A DNA stretch of 37,852 bases from an uncultured Clostridia bacterium (GCA_937921505.1 CAKZUB010000096.1:1-37852), one strand, 5' to 3'; counted from the stretch's first letter, positions 17,371 to 25,320 are shown. The notes: generated from the letters alone by a model not told the origin. Translations and numbers: made by a program.

Positions 17371-17413
17371 AGGCCAACTAAGGGATACACATATTCCTAG
17401 GTTGGCCCTTTTT
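17371..17413 (+). terminator. Terminator after the serine recombinases
   Basis: GGCCAAC (17372-17378) pairs with GTTGGCC (17401-17407). Partial inner pairing extends the stem, and the 3' arm runs directly into CTTTTTG. It closes the recombinase operon and probably lies near the right prophage end. Confidence 0.8.
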
Positions 17414-17540
17414 GTATGCCACAGATAATTCGTAGTTATATGTGAAATTATTTACAGTGAAAGATAAAACAAGTCTAAAAATAAAGAAAATTATATGCTA
17501 TAATCTCGATGTGCTTAAAGTATAAGTCGAGTTACAATAT

Positions 17541-17557
17541 TGCTATAGATAAACCAA
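17541..17557 (+). repeat. IS630 left terminal inverted repeat
   Basis: This 17-base repeat is a perfect inverted match to 18798-18814. Confidence 0.92.
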
Positions 17558-17637
17558 ATTTATCTTATAGTTATACTGAATTTTTTTTAAAGAATTTCAC
17601 ATCCTAATTGAAAGACTACTATTAGGAGATGAAAATA

Positions 17638-18180
17638 ATGTCTAGAACTACATCTACAACTGCAAACCTTCATAAACATTCTATTGATGAATTAAAAGTA
17701 TTACGTAGGACTTACCCTCCAGAATATGGTCGAAATATATTAACTGCAGTTATTATGCTTAATGAAGGAAGTTCGGTAAAAGAAATATCAGATTTTCTAG
17801 CAAAAGCCATTATGAATATCTATACTTATATCAATCGCTGGAATGAATTAGGAATGGAAGCACTCATTTCTAAAAGAGGGAAGTCCTCTAATAGTAGAAT
17901 TACTGCTGAAATGGAAGCTGATATTCTGTTCACTGTAATGAATACTAAGCCTAATGATTTTGGACTTTTAGGGCATGTATGGACAGCGCAGCTTTTAGCA
18001 GATTATATTTATCAAAACTATGAGGAATATTGTTGTGCCCAAACTATACGTAATCTTTTGCATAAACATCATTTCAGTTTTAAAAGAGCACAAAAGCAAC
18101 CATCTAAAGGCGTAGAATCTGACCGAGAAGCGTTTAAAAAAAATGACAACTTTGACGCTTTCTGTAGAAAACGATTCTGA
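17638..18180 (+). CDS. IS630 transposase, N-terminal frame (OrfA)
   Basis: This 180-residue product is the DNA-binding half of the transposase. It contains two helix-turn-helix parts (ITAVIMLNEGSSVKEIS ... IYTYINRWNELGMEAL, then a winged-helix segment around TAQLLADYIYQNYEEY). AGGAG at 17624-17628 supports ATG 17638 rather than the adjacent ATG 17629, and the second copy at the window end starts at the same place (MSRTTS). The frame runs through an A8 run at 18136-18143 and then stops at 18178-18180. The catalytic half is in the +1 frame, so a full enzyme needs slippage at A8. Confidence 0.85.
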   Translation: MSRTTSTTANLHKHSIDELKVLRRTYPPEYGRNILTAVIMLNEGSSVKEISDFLAKAIMNIYTYINRWNELGMEALISKRGKSSNSRITAEMEADILFTVMNTKPNDFGLLGHVWTAQLLADYIYQNYEEYCCAQTIRNLLHKHHFSFKRAQKQPSKGVESDREAFKKNDNFDAFCRKRF

Positions 18181-18748
18181 TGCCCTCCTATATGTTATGG
18201 ATGAGACTGCTCTAAGAACAGAATCAGACATAAGACGAAGCTGGAGTCTAGTAGGGCAATCCCCTATTTTAGAAAGCAATAACTCCCATGAAGGTGTAAA
18301 TATAATAGGAGCTACTGAAATAACTAAGAAGTTTGAAACAATCTGCGACGTCTATCCAGCTCAACAATCTATTACAGGGATCGAGATAGAAGATTTTATG
18401 GAATACCTATTAAATCATAATCCAGGAAAGAAGATATATCTTGTACTAGATAATGCTAGACCACATAACAATCATAGAATTCAGGAATTTTGGAATAAGC
18501 ATAAAGATCGACTTGAGTTAATCAATACGCCACCATACTCACCACAACTTAACCCACAAGAAAATATCTGGAATCTATTAAAGAATAAGATTTTCAGTAT
18601 AGGTGCTAGAAAAAACATAGATGAGTTATATGATGAGATTGAAAAACTCTATATGCAATTCAATGAGAATAATGCACTTATTATGTCAGTTGCTTATGCC
18701 AGAAATTACTATTTCAATTTACAGTATATGGACATAATATCGGCATAA
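18143..18748 (+). CDS. IS630 transposase, catalytic frame (OrfB)
   Basis: This 201-residue frame holds the DDE catalytic core: D20 in YVMDETAL, D103 in YLVLDNARPH and E140 in NPQENIW. All three are present. It begins at an ATG made by the end of the A8 run, but has no clear ribosome site, so it is probably expressed as a fusion with OrfA. A net +1 shift, or transcript slippage removing one A, would join the frames. A -1 shift would instead hit TGA at 18144-18146. Confidence 0.85.
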   Translation: MTTLTLSVENDSDALLYVMDETALRTESDIRRSWSLVGQSPILESNNSHEGVNIIGATEITKKFETICDVYPAQQSITGIEIEDFMEYLLNHNPGKKIYLVLDNARPHNNHRIQEFWNKHKDRLELINTPPYSPQLNPQENIWNLLKNKIFSIGARKNIDELYDEIEKLYMQFNENNALIMSVAYARNYYFNLQYMDIISA

Positions 18749-18797
18749 GTAGGCCTTACTTATGCCCTGTATTTGCTAGTATAAATCTGACATTTAA

Positions 18798-18814
18798 TTG
18801 GTTTATCTATAGCA
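18798..18814 (-). repeat. IS630 right terminal inverted repeat
   Basis: This is a perfect inverted match to 17541-17557. It is followed by T and then the TA target dinucleotide. Confidence 0.92.
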
Positions 18815-18964
18815 TTAAGGAAGTAAAAACTAAAATTAATAAAACCACGTAAAAAAACAATGTCTGTTAATTCAAAAACCTTGAACTAAGGTGTAATATT
18901 TAGATAGAACGAAAGCGTTTATAAAATGAGGTATACAATGAGTGAAATAACAAATAATAAGTAA

Positions 18965-19254
18965 TATTACAGCCACAGGGTATATTATAAGGCTACTGAT
19001 GAAATTGATGTCAAATTGGTTGAATTGCAGAATGAGCTTCTTAAACAGGTTAAATCCAAAAAGTGATTATAACGAAGTGGCTGATGAAATATACCACTTG
19101 CGGGAACTGAAACAAAATGCACTGCTTGAAAATGCAGAGCATAAAAGAATATGATAAGCAACTGGTAAGGCGGCTTATTGAAAAAGTGACGGTTTTCGAT
19201 GAGAAGCTGACGGTTGTGTTTAAGTCAGTTATTGAGATTAGTGTAGAAATATAA
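18965..19254 (+). pseudogene. C-terminal remnant of a large serine recombinase
   Basis: Three pieces in different frames together match the coiled-coil and C-terminal strand region of large serine recombinases. They are an EIDVKLVELQNELLKQ piece, then SDYNEVADEIYHLRELKQ after a frameshift near 19061, then YDKQLVRRLIEKVTVFDEKL after a deletion near 19145, ending at TAA 19252-19254. There is no catalytic domain and no start. It is not part of either intact recombinase to the left and is a leftover of another element. Confidence 0.8.
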
Positions 19255-19346
19255 GCAAAATGGCTATCGGTAAGTTACCTATGTCGAGATTATTATGAAA
19301 ACTGAAATCCGGATCATTGTATTTATAAAGAATCAGATTATATTTG

Positions 19347-19375
19347 TTGACAAGGCGAAAGATAGATGAGATAAT
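19347..19375 (+). promoter_or_regulatory. Promoter of the arsR-ATPase locus
   Basis: TTGACA (19347-19352) and GATAAT (19370-19375) are separated by 17 bases, a near-consensus sigma-A promoter. The repeated CATATA in GCATATAGTCATATAAG (about 19388-19404) just downstream may be the ArsR operator. Confidence 0.75.
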
Positions 19376-19414
19376 ATTCCTAATGGGGCATATAGTCATA
19401 TAAGAGGTGAAAAG

Positions 19415-19753
19415 ATGGAAATAACTGATATTTTTAAGATGCTTACAGATGAAACAAGAATAAGAATTCTTAATGTACTAAGAGAAAATCAATTATGTGT
19501 GTGTGAAGTTCAAGCCGTTCTTGCTATTTCCCAAACCAATGCGTCGAAACACTTAAATAAACTTAAAGCAGCGGGACTCATTACTGATGAGAAAAAATCT
19601 CAGTGGGCATACTATTATTTAAATGAGTCTTTTTGGACTAAAAACAAATATCTTTATGAGTATTTAAAAGAGCAATGGGAGACAAAGGACTGTTACCTTA
19701 CAGATAAAGAAAATTTAAAAGAGTATATACGTAAAAATATCGATTGTACTTAA
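19415..19753 (+). CDS. ArsR/SmtB-family metal-sensing repressor
   Basis: This 112-residue winged-helix repressor has the recognition helix around SQTNASKHLNKLKAAGL. The metal-binding pair C28-V-C30 in LCVCEV is the ArsR/CadC-type helix-alpha3 site that binds As/Sb or Cd/Pb-like thiophilic metals. GAGGTG precedes ATG 19415. It is first in a cluster with a Cys-rich small protein and a P1B ATPase and probably represses it. A near-consensus promoter is just upstream. Confidence 0.92.
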   Translation: MEITDIFKMLTDETRIRILNVLRENQLCVCEVQAVLAISQTNASKHLNKLKAAGLITDEKKSQWAYYYLNESFWTKNKYLYEYLKEQWETKDCYLTDKENLKEYIRKNIDCT

Positions 19754-19827
19754 TGATAATTTTATTTAATTTTTATATGCCAATATGCTCATTTAATCAT
19801 ATAATAAATAAGAGAGGAGGTATTATC

Positions 19828-19983
19828 ATGGCTGACAATAAGAAAAAAACAGGATTATTTGGTTTAATCAAGGAATCACTTAAACAAACAGGATGTGGTT
19901 GTGGACCAGGAGGTTGTGGCTCCAGTTGTGAACCGTCTAAAAAAGAAAGTGAAGAGGAAAAAAGAAAGGATCAAAAGAAATAA
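19828..19983 (+). CDS. Small Cys-rich protein, possible metal binder
   Basis: This 51-residue protein has a basic N-terminus (MADNKKKTGLFGLIKESLK), a core with five Cys in 12 residues (CGCGPGGCGSSC) and a highly charged C-terminal tail. GAGGAGG precedes ATG 19828, so it is a real gene. Similar tiny proteins are found near ArsR and metal permease genes in Clostridia, but no function is established to my knowledge. Metal binding or buffering is an inference from the cysteines and neighbours. Confidence 0.75.
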   Translation: MADNKKKTGLFGLIKESLKQTGCGCGPGGCGSSCEPSKKESEEEKRKDQKK

Positions 19984-20022
19984 TATGTTAGTTTGAAAAA
20001 GGTCACTCATCAATAACTATTG

Positions 20023-20070
20023 CTTAAAAGGGATGACTTAGTTTAAGAGATCTAAGTCATCCCTTTTAAG
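20023..20070 (+). terminator. Long perfect hairpin between Cys-rich protein and ATPase genes
   Basis: A 19-base arm beginning CTTAAAAGGG (20023-20041) is perfectly complementary to 20052-20070 across a 10-base loop. A-rich and T-rich ends on the two arms would make it a two-way terminator. It lies 40 bases before the ATPase start, so it may reduce ATPase transcription relative to arsR. Confidence 0.7.
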
Positions 20071-20111
20071 GTTCAAGTGCAGTAAAAATATTATAAATTG
20101 GAGATGATTAT

Positions 20112-22019
20112 ATGAATTCAAGTAAAGAAGAAAAGGATAACTCTAGAATTAGAGAATTTCTTATTTTCGCAATTGCACCATTTATAGTCGGTTTAGCCAT
20201 TATTATAAGTTGGCTCCTTTCAAGATATAGTATCGGACCTGATCTTCTATATATTACCATAGCACTCTTTGCGGTTTTGTTTGGAGGGTTACAGCGATTC
20301 ATATCAGGTTTTAAAGATGTGTTTAACAGAAGAATTACGGTAAATGTATTTGTTACTGTTGCCTTGATTGCCACGGTTGCTATCGGAGAATTTCTAACCG
20401 CAGCCATATTAATTTTCATTATGTCTGCAGCCGGTGCATTTGAATCATATACGCTAGATAAATCAAGAAAAAGCATACGGGGACTTCTCGATCTGGCACC
20501 CAAAAAAGTTACTGTAAAGCGTAACAAGGAAGAAGTTGTCATTGGTATTGAAGAGGTTAAAATAGGAGATCTTGTTATAGTAAGACCAGGTGAACGTATT
20601 GCCGTAGATGGGGTGGTTACTAACGGTCAAAGCAGTGTCAATCAAGCCCCCATCACCGGGGAGTCCATTCCTGTTGAGAAAAATAAAGGAAGTCAGGTTT
20701 TTAGTGGAACACTGAATGAAGAAGGCCGTATTGAAATAGAGACAACAGGAGTCGGGGAAGATACAACTTTGGCCAAGATCATTCATCTAACAGAAAAAGC
20801 CCAGGCTACCAGACCACCTTTTCAAAATATTGCCGACCGTTTTACACAATGGTTTTTACCTGTTGTCGTATTAATTGCTATCGGTTCTTATCTTATATCA
20901 GGAGATATTCGGACAGCGGTTGCCGTTTTGCTCGTCGCTTGTCCTTGTGCTTTCGCCATTGCAACCCCAACAGCAATAACTGCTGGTATATCCAATATGG
21001 CTCGTAGGGGAGTTCTTGTGAAAGGTGGGAAATACATTGAACAAGCTGGAACGATCGATACTCTTTTGGTTGACAAAACAGGAACTTTTACGATTGGAAG
21101 CCCCGTAGTGATGGGTGTTGTGGAATTTAATGGTGCTACAAAAGAAGAAATTCTTCTCTGGTCTGCAATCGCTGAAAAATATTCTGAACATCCCCTTGCA
21201 AGGGCTATTATTAAGTATGCAAAAGAAAATGATGTGAAGATCCCAGATCCAGAGGATTTTAAAGCTGTAGTCGGTAAAGGTATAATTGCTCAATTTGAGG
21301 GACAGAGTCTAGTAGTAGGAAAAGAAGAATTGTTAACTGAAATGGATATAGTTCTAGGCGAAAATGTAAAAGAACAAATGAAGGACCACCGTGAAAAAGG
21401 CAGAACGATTATGCTTGTCGCTAGAAACAATGAAGTTATGGGTCTAGTTTCTATAGCCGACAAAGTACGCCCTGGTGTTAAAGAGGTTATCCTTCAGCTG
21501 AAAGAAATCGGCATAAAAGAGATTATCATGCTGACGGGGGATAATGCCGCAACTGCGCAAAGCGTAGCAGCAGAGATCGGGGTTGACAGCTTTAAAGCCA
21601 ATATGTTACCGGAACAAAAACAAGAAGTCGTGGCAGAGATGCAAAAGGCAGGTAAGAAGGTAGCAATGATCGGAGATGGGATTAATGATGCCCCTGCCCT
21701 GGCCTTAGCAGATATTGGCATTGCAATGGGAGCTACAGGTACCGATGTGGCTATTGAAACAGCTGATGTCATTTTAATGAGGGATGATTTACTAAGTGTT
21801 GCAGATTTTATCTGGACATCGAAAAAGGTGTTTAGACGAATAAAACTGAACATTTTCTTCTCCATTATTTATAATATCATTGGACTTATATTGGCATCGA
21901 TGGGTATGCTTTCTCCAGTAGGAGCTATTATTATTCAAGAAGCTGGATGTCTCACAGTTGTCATAAGTTCAACATTATTGCTATGGTATAAACTTAAACT
22001 TCCAAAGGTAAAAGTATAA
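20112..22019 (+). CDS. P1B-type heavy-metal translocating ATPase
   Basis: This 635-residue membrane pump moves a soft metal ion out of the cell using ATP. Motifs in order are the actuator TGES (182-185), the membrane CPC (277-279), phosphorylation Asp321 in DKTGTFT, the P1B-specific SEHP with H360-P361, and GDGINDAP (from 521). About eight membrane segments are expected. There is no N-terminal HMA metal-binding domain, so it is shorter than CadA or CopA. The last helix has SPVGAIIIQEAGC, which differs from the usual Zn/Cd (DxG) and Cu patterns, so the metal is uncertain. The ArsR neighbour suggests Cd/Zn/Pb-like metals. Confidence 0.92.
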   Translation: MNSSKEEKDNSRIREFLIFAIAPFIVGLAIIISWLLSRYSIGPDLLYITIALFAVLFGGLQRFISGFKDVFNRRITVNVFVTVALIATVAIGEFLTAAILIFIMSAAGAFESYTLDKSRKSIRGLLDLAPKKVTVKRNKEEVVIGIEEVKIGDLVIVRPGERIAVDGVVTNGQSSVNQAPITGESIPVEKNKGSQVFSGTLNEEGRIEIETTGVGEDTTLAKIIHLTEKAQATRPPFQNIADRFTQWFLPVVVLIAIGSYLISGDIRTAVAVLLVACPCAFAIATPTAITAGISNMARRGVLVKGGKYIEQAGTIDTLLVDKTGTFTIGSPVVMGVVEFNGATKEEILLWSAIAEKYSEHPLARAIIKYAKENDVKIPDPEDFKAVVGKGIIAQFEGQSLVVGKEELLTEMDIVLGENVKEQMKDHREKGRTIMLVARNNEVMGLVSIADKVRPGVKEVILQLKEIGIKEIIMLTGDNAATAQSVAAEIGVDSFKANMLPEQKQEVVAEMQKAGKKVAMIGDGINDAPALALADIGIAMGATGTDVAIETADVILMRDDLLSVADFIWTSKKVFRRIKLNIFFSIIYNIIGLILASMGMLSPVGAIIIQEAGCLTVVISSTLLLWYKLKLPKVKV

Positions 22020-22086
22020 GCTGACATCGCATCTTTTGAAATTAGCAAGGGTGTTTTGATAAAATTTGATGGTTTTTTTTTTTGCA

Positions 22087-22421
22087 ATGCCTGACGCTGA
22101 TGTAAAAGCAATGTCTGGAATGACCAGATTTATCCAAGGGGAGTTTAGTGCTGTGGTATTAAGTCCATGGAAACGATGGAAGTGGAACCGGATGTTGTTG
22201 TAATGGAATCAAATCCAAAGCATCTGATGTGGCTTTCCTTAGCGTCTATATATGAAACAGGGGAAAGACTAGAATATAACTCAACAATTTTTCAGGCAAC
22301 CTGCGTTGATTCAACAGTAATACCGTTCACATCAGGAAAATTGAATTCCACGCTTGGATACTATGGGTGCAGAGAAGCTACCGATGTACGCAAATCAATT
22401 TCGATATTTTATATTATGTAA
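22087..22421 (+). pseudogene. Broken DUF169-family gene
   Basis: The first part, DADVKAMSGMTRFIQGEFSA, is in one frame. At about 22165 it passes by frameshift to a second frame with EPDVVVMESNPKHLMWLSLA, FQATCVDSTVIPF and YYGCREATDV. These are hallmarks of DUF169 proteins, which are normally over 200 residues. The N-terminus is missing and the tail ends early in unrelated residues, so there are at least three lesions. The natural role of DUF169 is not known. Confidence 0.8.
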
Positions 22422-22436
22422 ATGGAGGCTTTGGAT

Positions 22437-22919
22437 ATGAAACTTAATAATGAATGTTGTTGCGGATGCAATACTCAAATGTCAGACCAAACTAAAGAGA
22501 ATAATTGCCCTGTCTGCAATAACGAAGGGATTCTCGTGAGCAAGGTAACCGTTGAACATTTAGTGGTAGATGACTATCGTAAGGCCGTCGAAGGTGATCA
22601 ATACAAGATTTGCATGAATGAGGATTGTAATGTTGTATATTTCAATCATTATAATAGAACAACATTCTTAAAGGACCAAGTTAGTGTTCCTATTTGGTTT
22701 AAAAGAGATGCAAATCCTAAGCATGCATGTTATTGTAACAAAGTCACCGAAGAACAAGTAATTGAAGCAGTAGTAAAGCAGGGTGCAAAAACAATAAAAG
22801 AAGTGAATGCCATTACTGGATCCATGAAAAACTCTAATTGTAAAGAAAAAAACCCGTTGGGGGTTTGTTGCCATAAAATTATTCAGGAAGCTATTGATAA
22901 AGGATTGGCAATAAAATAA
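22437..22919 (+). CDS. CopZ-like zinc / [2Fe-2S] (BFD-type) protein
   Basis: This 160-residue protein has an N-terminal zinc-binding part with CPVC (about residues 24-27). A BFD-like [2Fe-2S] domain follows with CYCNKVTEEQV, then a distant Cys and CC (GVCCHKII). This matches the N-terminal two-thirds of Archaeoglobus CopZ, which binds zinc and an iron-sulfur cluster and hands copper to a CopA ATPase. The C-terminal HMA copper domain of that protein is absent. GGAGG before ATG 22437 fixes the start. It looks intact among broken neighbours. Confidence 0.8.
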   Translation: MKLNNECCCGCNTQMSDQTKENNCPVCNNEGILVSKVTVEHLVVDDYRKAVEGDQYKICMNEDCNVVYFNHYNRTTFLKDQVSVPIWFKRDANPKHACYCNKVTEEQVIEAVVKQGAKTIKEVNAITGSMKNSNCKEKNPLGVCCHKIIQEAIDKGLAIK

Positions 22920-22984
22920 TTCAGCCGACAGCTTGCCTTCATATTCATTTCTATAGAAAAGTTCGTATTCATCAGGAGGTAAAA

Positions 22985-23551
22985 ATGTGGTTATTTTTCA
23001 TTTTAATTTTAGCCAGTTTTATAGCCGCACTTGTTTCGGGTGCAGCAGGCTTTGGAGGGGCGCTTCTTCTACTTCCAGTTGTTACAGCTACTGTCGTAGC
23101 CGACGTAGCTGTCCCCGTACTTATACTTGTACAATTAATTGGCAATATCTCTCGTATGGGAACAATATTTAAAGAGATAAAATGGGATACAGTTGGATGT
23201 TTTTGTCTGACAGCCTTGCCACTTTCTGCATTGGGGGCATTTGGATTTTCTGTCCAGCCCAAAGATATCGTAACGCGCTTTATAGGCGGTGCCTTAATTA
23301 TGCTTGTCATATTTAAGATTAAAAAGATATTCGAAATTAAAGAGAATAAGAGATGTTTGCTTATTGACGGTGCTATCACAGGCGGTTTATCAGGTCTTGC
23401 TGGGAGCGGTGGGCCAATCGGGGCGGCAGTATTTCTTTCATTAGAGAAGTTATTTAAAGAACTAAATCAAATACAACACCCGAACATGTGTTGGGGGTGC
23501 AAATTCCTAAGGGGGTGCATTTTTTATGTATCTCCTTCTATTAACGCGTAA
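22985..23551 (+). pseudogene. Truncated TauE/SafE-family exporter
   Basis: The first 160 residues look like a TauE/SafE sulfite or organosulfonate exporter: several membrane helices, the internal LVSGAAGFGGALLLLP and GLSGLAGSGGPIGAAVF repeats, and a normal ribosome site AGGAGG. After LEKLFK, where the next helices should begin, the sequence turns into unrelated residues and stops at 23551. At 188 residues it is well short of the usual 250 or more. Insertion of the structured non-coding segment that starts near 23474 is the likely cause. Confidence 0.8.
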
Positions 23552-23726
23552 TAGTTTTCTCACCCTGTCCAAAGGCACGTTGAGACTGTAGTGAAGCTAT
23601 CTAAATAAAACCTAGTAATACCAAGGCTTAGGGCGATTATTCGCTTTAGGTCTTTGTGTGTTTTTAGGGAGAAATAGTGAAAGTAGATGTTCCCTCATGA
23701 AGAGGGGGGTGCCTACTATTACGCGT
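23474..23726. repeat. Structured non-coding insert with repeated boxes
   Basis: GGGGGTGC occurs at 23493-23500, 23511-23518 and 23705-23712. CGCGTAATAG (23545-23554) is inverted as CTATTACGCG (23716-23725). A small CAACAC/GTGTTG hairpin lies at 23474-23493. The segment starts where the exporter reading frame goes wrong. It has the look of a small transposable element or a remnant with transposase-binding repeats. No family was recognised. Confidence 0.45.
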
Positions 23727-23846
23727 TTATCCACGTTATGTAAACTTTTTCTGGTATTCGCGTAAAGGTTTCAAGTTTAGTAGAAATTGGTATAGAATAC
23801 AGATATAATTTTTATATTTTTGTAAATGGTGAGGGTGATATGCAAG

Positions 23847-24339
23847 ATGGAGATAAAACAGGCTACTTTAAAAGAGGCAGAAACTATTAGCTATATTCAT
23901 GCTTCAAGTTGGAATATTGTTCCTCAATCCTATTTAAATGAACTTAAAGATGACTTCTGGGTATCAGCCTTTCATACGTGGATAAAAAATAACATTTTGA
24001 CAGTACAGCTTGCCTTTGATAAAAAAAAATCTGGTAGGTTGTGTGGTCTATGGAAAATCCAGAGATAATCAGTTATCAGATTGAGGAGAAATCGTTTCTA
24101 TATATTTGCTTTCAGAATACTTTGGTAAAGGCTACGGCCAGGAACTGCTGGACACCGCTTTGACTGATATGAAAGAAGCTGGTTATCAGAATATTTATTT
24201 GTGGGTACTTAAAGAAAATTTTAAAGCTCAGAAATTTTACAAGAAAAATAAATTTCAACATACTAATGATGAATACGTTTTTGATATTCAAGGAAAACAC
24301 CTTGTTGATGTACGATACATTCTTGATTTAACCAAATAA
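23847..24339 (+). pseudogene. Broken GNAT-family acetyltransferase
   Basis: The N-terminal part (MEIKQATLKEAETISYIHASSW) runs into an A9 tract at 24021-24029. There one extra or missing base shifts the frame; in the other frame the sequence continues as NLVGCVVYGKSRDNQLSD, then TGA at 24082-24084 where Trp is expected, then GEIVSIYLLSEYFGKGYG. The last is the acetyl-CoA binding motif of GNAT enzymes. The C-terminus is complete to 24339. Two lesions, one frameshift and one nonsense, mean it is inactive. Confidence 0.85.
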
Positions 24340-24453
24340 ATCAATGGGTAGTAAGGGGAATACTATAGTGAATGAAACTAGAAGAAGTAATATTAAAATA
24401 GGAGCAGCAATATGTAGTGAAATACTATTTTGTTATAGGAGGAATAAGGAATA

Positions 24454-25041
24454 ATGGAATTAGTAAACAAATTTTTAACTGGATTGAAATCAGTATTGCT
24501 ACCAGATGAACTTAAGGAACTAGAAGTAGCAACAGGAGCTAAAATAGAGGATATTAATGAACTAAAATTGAAATATCCTAAATGCCCAGAGTCACTTATC
24601 TGTCTGCTCCAAAATATTGATGGTACATATTGGCGACAATATGGTGAAAATAAAATTACAGTTTGTATTCTAGGTTCAGATGTTGAGGAAGGCAGATATC
24701 CTTACTACTTGATGTCGGTACAGCAGATGCTTGAAAGCTCACGATATGATGAAGATGTATCCTATCTTTTTGAATATGAAGACGATGATGAGGCTGTTGA
24801 TCCTAAAATAAATTCAGAAGGACTTCTTGGAGGCACATATATTCATTTTTCTGATTGCATGAATAATGGTGGGTCATCAAGGCTATATATAGATTTTAAC
24901 CCCTCAGATGAAGGTGTGTGTGGGCAGATTGTTCGCTATTTGCATGATCCAGATGAATATAAAGTTATTGCAGATAGTTTTGATGACTATTTGCAGGATT
25001 TAATAGATAATGAGTTTATTTACTTAAAAGATGAAGAATAA
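24454..25041 (+). CDS. SMI1/KNR4 (SUKH) family protein, probable immunity protein
   Basis: This 195-residue acidic protein matches SUKH proteins in the N-terminal LPDELKELEVATGAKIEDIN and the LKYPKCPESLICLLQNIDG segment. The C-terminus has GQIVRYLHDPDEYKVIADSF, a common ending of the family. SUKH proteins mostly serve as immunity proteins against polymorphic toxins in bacteria. AGGAGG lies upstream of ATG 24454. No toxin gene is next to it, so it appears to be an orphan. Confidence 0.85.
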   Translation: MELVNKFLTGLKSVLLPDELKELEVATGAKIEDINELKLKYPKCPESLICLLQNIDGTYWRQYGENKITVCILGSDVEEGRYPYYLMSVQQMLESSRYDEDVSYLFEYEDDDEAVDPKINSEGLLGGTYIHFSDCMNNGGSSRLYIDFNPSDEGVCGQIVRYLHDPDEYKVIADSFDDYLQDLIDNEFIYLKDEE

Positions 25042-25083
25042 GTTATTTTGATAACTCCATTTATAAAAGAAAGAAGATAAGAA

Positions 25084-25320
25084 ATGACACTATCAGAACT
25101 AAATGAAATAATTGATCATTATAATTGGGATGATGGATTTGAGTTTCCCAAAAAGGTGCTTGAATATCCACAATGTTATTTAGCACTTGCTCTTAGAATA
25201 TTTTATTTAGGTGATGGGTTTGGATATTTTAAAATATTACAACACAATATTGGTGGAAGAAAAGAATGGTTGCAATTTATTAGCACCCTATATGATGATA
25301 TCGCATCTGCAGATATGTAA
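25084..25320 (+). CDS. DUF4274-like small protein, probable immunity protein
   Basis: This 78-residue protein shows LNEIIDHYNWDDGFEFPKKV and ALRIFYLGDGFGYF, the pattern of DUF4274 proteins found with toxin-immunity loci. It starts 42 bases after the SUKH gene in the same direction and is probably co-transcribed. The assignment rests on recalled family pattern; function is inferred from genome context of the family. Confidence 0.7.
   Translation: MTLSELNEIIDHYNWDDGFEFPKKVLEYPQCYLALALRIFYLGDGFGYFKILQHNIGGRKEWLQFISTLYDDIASADM

Larger units (their letters stand above)
3432..17413 (+). mobile_element. Siphophage-type prophage, late gene region
   Basis: A co-directional run with near-continuous overlaps encodes head, connector, tail, lysis and serine-recombinase functions in the order usual for clostridial siphophages. 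No terminase, portal, replication or repressor genes lie in the window, so this is only part of a prophage; the rest would be to the left of the trio. The right end is drawn at the terminator after the second serine recombinase. I could not recognise attachment-site repeats, because the left junction is outside the window. Confidence 0.85.
17540..18815 (+). mobile_element. IS630-family insertion sequence
   Basis: Perfect 17-base inverted repeats (TGCTATAGATAAACCAA) at 17541-17557 and 18798-18814 bound a transposase in two frames. TA lies on both sides (17538-17539 and 18816-18817), as expected for the TA target duplication of IS630/Tc1 elements. The total length of about 1.28 kb is normal for the family. 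The element lies just right of the prophage recombinase terminator. Confidence 0.92.

Noticed and set aside
19744..19827. N-terminal extension of the Cys-rich protein from 19744
   Set aside because: The extension overlaps the arsR end and is hydrophobic and unlike the rest; GAGGAGG places the start at 19828.
24082..24084. TGA at a Trp position in the GNAT gene, as possible stop-codon reassignment
   Set aside because: A frameshift in an A9 tract occurs in the same gene, and all other genes use TGA as a stop, so this is decay.
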